Origin: Winogradskyella costae
GTDB taxonomy: Bacteria; Bacteroidota; Bacteroidia; Flavobacteriales; Flavobacteriaceae
Length of the DNA: 64,000 nucleotides
Assembly: GCF_013403865.1 (NCBI RefSeq)
Contig: NZ_JABFDK010000001.1
Location: 1,550,001 to 1,614,000 of the forward strand
Direction of reading: 5' to 3'
A program made the translations under genes and the position numbers. The notes under the pieces were generated by a model. That model did no database searches, was not told the origin of the DNA, and saw only the letters and a program-made list of their open reading frames with translations. Every line of letters begins with the position of its first letter. The first letter of the stretch is position 1. Below are positions 62,687-64,000 of this stretch, one piece after another.

Positions 62687-62836
62687 CTAAGATTTAAGTC
62701 GCTTATTTTTCTTTTCTTGACTTTGTTGGTAAAGCGCATAACCTAACACAGCCATTTCTAAACCCAAAATAGCTATTTTGGCTTTTTTACTTCTGGTGAT
62801 TGCGCTTGTTAATCCTAATACTTTAGTGATAATCAT
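62687..62836 (-). CDS. 49-residue small protein with one hydrophobic segment
   Basis: An ATG at 62836 opens a 49-codon frame: a basic start (KVLGLTSAITRSKKAK), one hydrophobic helix (about residues 20-36, KIAILGLEMAVLGYALY) and a charged, Lys-rich end (QQSQEKKNKRLKS). The basic-hydrophobic-basic layout looks like a real small membrane-associated protein. It ends 45 bp before the Sua5 gene on the same strand. No family is recognised. It could be co-transcribed with the Sua5 gene. Confidence 0.5.
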   Translation of the reverse strand: MIITKVLGLTSAITRSKKAKIAILGLEMAVLGYALYQQSQEKKNKRLKS

Positions 62837-62983
62837 AATTATTATAATTTAATGTTATTGATAAATTGGTCATAAAATTAAATGATATTGTAAATATAGG
62901 TTGACTGAAACACCATTAGAATTGACTGAAATAAAACGTGATATAATTTTGTGCACATTTAAAAATAATGACAAACCATTTAG

Positions 62984-62991
62984 TAGTTTTG
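62984..62991 (+). promoter_or_regulatory. -7 promoter box of the ABC-F gene
   Basis: TAGTTTTG, an exact TAnnTTTG match, 19 bp before the ATG at 63011. A second match, TAATTTTG, lies at 62944-62951. Confidence 0.45.
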
Positions 62992-63010
62992 CAAATTCAA
63001 AATTCAGAAC

Positions 63011-64000
63011 ATGATTTCAGTAGATAATTTAGCGGTAGAATTTAGTGGACACACGCTTTTTAGTGATGTGTCGTTTACTATTAATGCCAATGATAAGATT
63101 GCCTTAATGGGTAAAAATGGAGCGGGTAAGTCTACCATGATGAAAATTATTGCTGGTGTGCAAAGTGCTACGCGTGGTAATGTGAGATGTCCTAAAGATG
63201 CTGTTATTGCTTATTTGCCACAGCATTTATTAACGGAAGATGATACTACGGTTTTTGATGAAGCTTCTAAAGCATTTAAGCATGTGTATGAAATGCGTGA
63301 CGAAATGGAAGGTCTTAACAAGCAATTGGAAACTAGAACCGATTACGAGTCTGAGGAGTACATGAAAATTATTGAGCGTGTGTCTGATTTAGGGGAGAAG
63401 TATTACGCTTTAGAAGATGTAAATTATGATGCTGAAGTAGAAAAAGCCTTAAAAGGTTTAGGATTTAAACAGGAAGATTTTACAAGACTTACCAGTGAGT
63501 TTTCTGGTGGTTTCCGTATGCGAATTGAACTGGCTAAGATTTTATTGCAAAAACCAGATTTAATTTTATTAGATGAGCCTACCAATCATATTGATATAGA
63601 ATCGGTGATTTGGTTAGAGGATTTTTTACTGAATAAAGCTGATGCCGTTGTGGTTATTTCTCACGATAGAGCGTTTGTAGATAACATTACCAATCGGACT
63701 ATTGAAGTGACGATGGGGCGTATTTATGATTATAAAGCAAACTATACACATTACCTTCAATTACGAGAAGACAGACGCATACATCAAGTAAAAGCGTACC
63801 AAGAACAGCAAAAATTTATTGCTGATAACATGCAGTTTATTGAGCGTTTTAAAGGCACGTATTCTAAAACCAACCAAGTGACGTCTCGTGAGCGTATGCT
63901 TGAAAAATTACAGATTATTGAGATTGATGATGTAGATACGTCGGCATTAAAATTACGTTTCCCAGCAACGCAGCGTTCTGGTGATTACCCGGTAACGGTT
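63011..64000 (+). CDS. ABC-F family ATPase, cut by the window edge
   Basis: The reading frame starts at ATG 63011 and stays open for 330 codons to the last base, so the 3' end is missing. Walker A is GKNGAGKS at residues 34-41. The signature motif is FSGGFRMR from residue 164. Walker B/DEPTNH follows in LILLDEPTNHID, and then VVISHDRAFVD. The segment KANYTHYLQLREDRR begins the inter-domain linker characteristic of ABC-F proteins, which act on the ribosome and have no membrane domain. The subfamily (Uup, EttA or other) cannot be decided without the second half. Confidence 0.93.
   Translation, partial: MISVDNLAVEFSGHTLFSDVSFTINANDKIALMGKNGAGKSTMMKIIAGVQSATRGNVRCPKDAVIAYLPQHLLTEDDTTVFDEASKAFKHVYEMRDEMEGLNKQLETRTDYESEEYMKIIERVSDLGEKYYALEDVNYDAEVEKALKGLGFKQEDFTRLTSEFSGGFRMRIELAKILLQKPDLILLDEPTNHIDIESVIWLEDFLLNKADAVVVISHDRAFVDNITNRTIEVTMGRIYDYKANYTHYLQLREDRRIHQVKAYQEQQKFIADNMQFIERFKGTYSKTNQVTSRERMLEKLQIIEIDDVDTSALKLRFPATQRSGDYPVTV

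Noticed and set aside
1-64000. Mobile elements, prophage, CRISPR arrays or restriction systems
   Set aside because: I looked for transposases, integrases, long terminal repeats, regularly spaced repeats and defence gene families and saw none I could support.

Overview
The window is chromosomal DNA of a Bacteroidota bacterium, most likely a member of Flavobacteriaceae. The DNA is AT-rich. Two secreted proteins end in type IX secretion (T9SS) type A sorting domains. Promoters show the Bacteroidetes -7 box TAnnTTTG, sometimes with TTTG 19-20 bp upstream, and starts generally lack Shine-Dalgarno sequences. I see no insertion sequence, prophage, CRISPR array or rRNA operon. One tRNA gene (Ser-GGA) is present.

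Layout. 1-4.3 kb: a T9SS-secreted M36 metalloprotease, tadA, a PrcB-like lipoprotein, a cold-shock protein and a small membrane protein. 4.3-9.8 kb: two CLC-family channels/transporters behind aspS; one CLC has lost the gating glutamate and other filter residues. 9.9-16.6 kb: a TetR-TolC-MFP-RND efflux operon with an operator palindrome inside its own promoter. 16.7-18.0 kb: polyprenyl synthetase plus a small conserved protein. 18.3-26.3 kb: a nitrite/nitric oxide island with an Rrf2 Fe-S regulator, the di-iron repair protein Ric, a heme-copper-oxidase-like membrane protein, a hemerythrin, a flavin-binding protein, and divergently nirK (copper nitrite reductase with a fused cytochrome c domain), nirV, a SCO copper chaperone and an alginate-export-type porin. 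One palindrome, AGGATAAATTTATCCT-like, stands before rrf2, ric and nirK, and nirK also has an Fnr/Dnr-like box near -41.5. 27.1-31.2 kb: sucA-sucB.

31.3-42.2 kb is the least explained region: an orphan LuxR-type response regulator, a retropepsin-like protease, a TPR-CHAT (caspase-like) protease with signal peptide and C-terminal anchor, a PKD/beta-barrel outer-membrane protein, a lipoprotein, a T9SS-secreted protein, and divergently an ECF sigma factor with a membrane TPR protein that looks like its anti-sigma. The 500-bp spacer at its end hides a 38-residue membrane protein, a repeated TACGTA-type box, a TGTTACAA inverted repeat and an extra terminator. I read this as a cell-envelope signalling/proteolysis system; that function is inference.

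42.2-64 kb is mostly housekeeping: a TatD nuclease, asparaginase, tRNA-Ser, an ExbB-ExbD-ExbD proton-channel operon, a PorT-like barrel protein, an OmpA-like protein, rpoN, asnS, an MMPL/RND transporter, a short DUF5686-type barrel, then frr, pyrH, tsf, rpsB, rpsI, rplM and a Sua5/YrdC protein on the minus strand. A 49-residue small protein and the start of an ABC-F ATPase gene, cut by the window edge, close the window. Several coding starts were moved downstream of the longest reading frame because signal peptides, family N-termini or promoter boxes required it.
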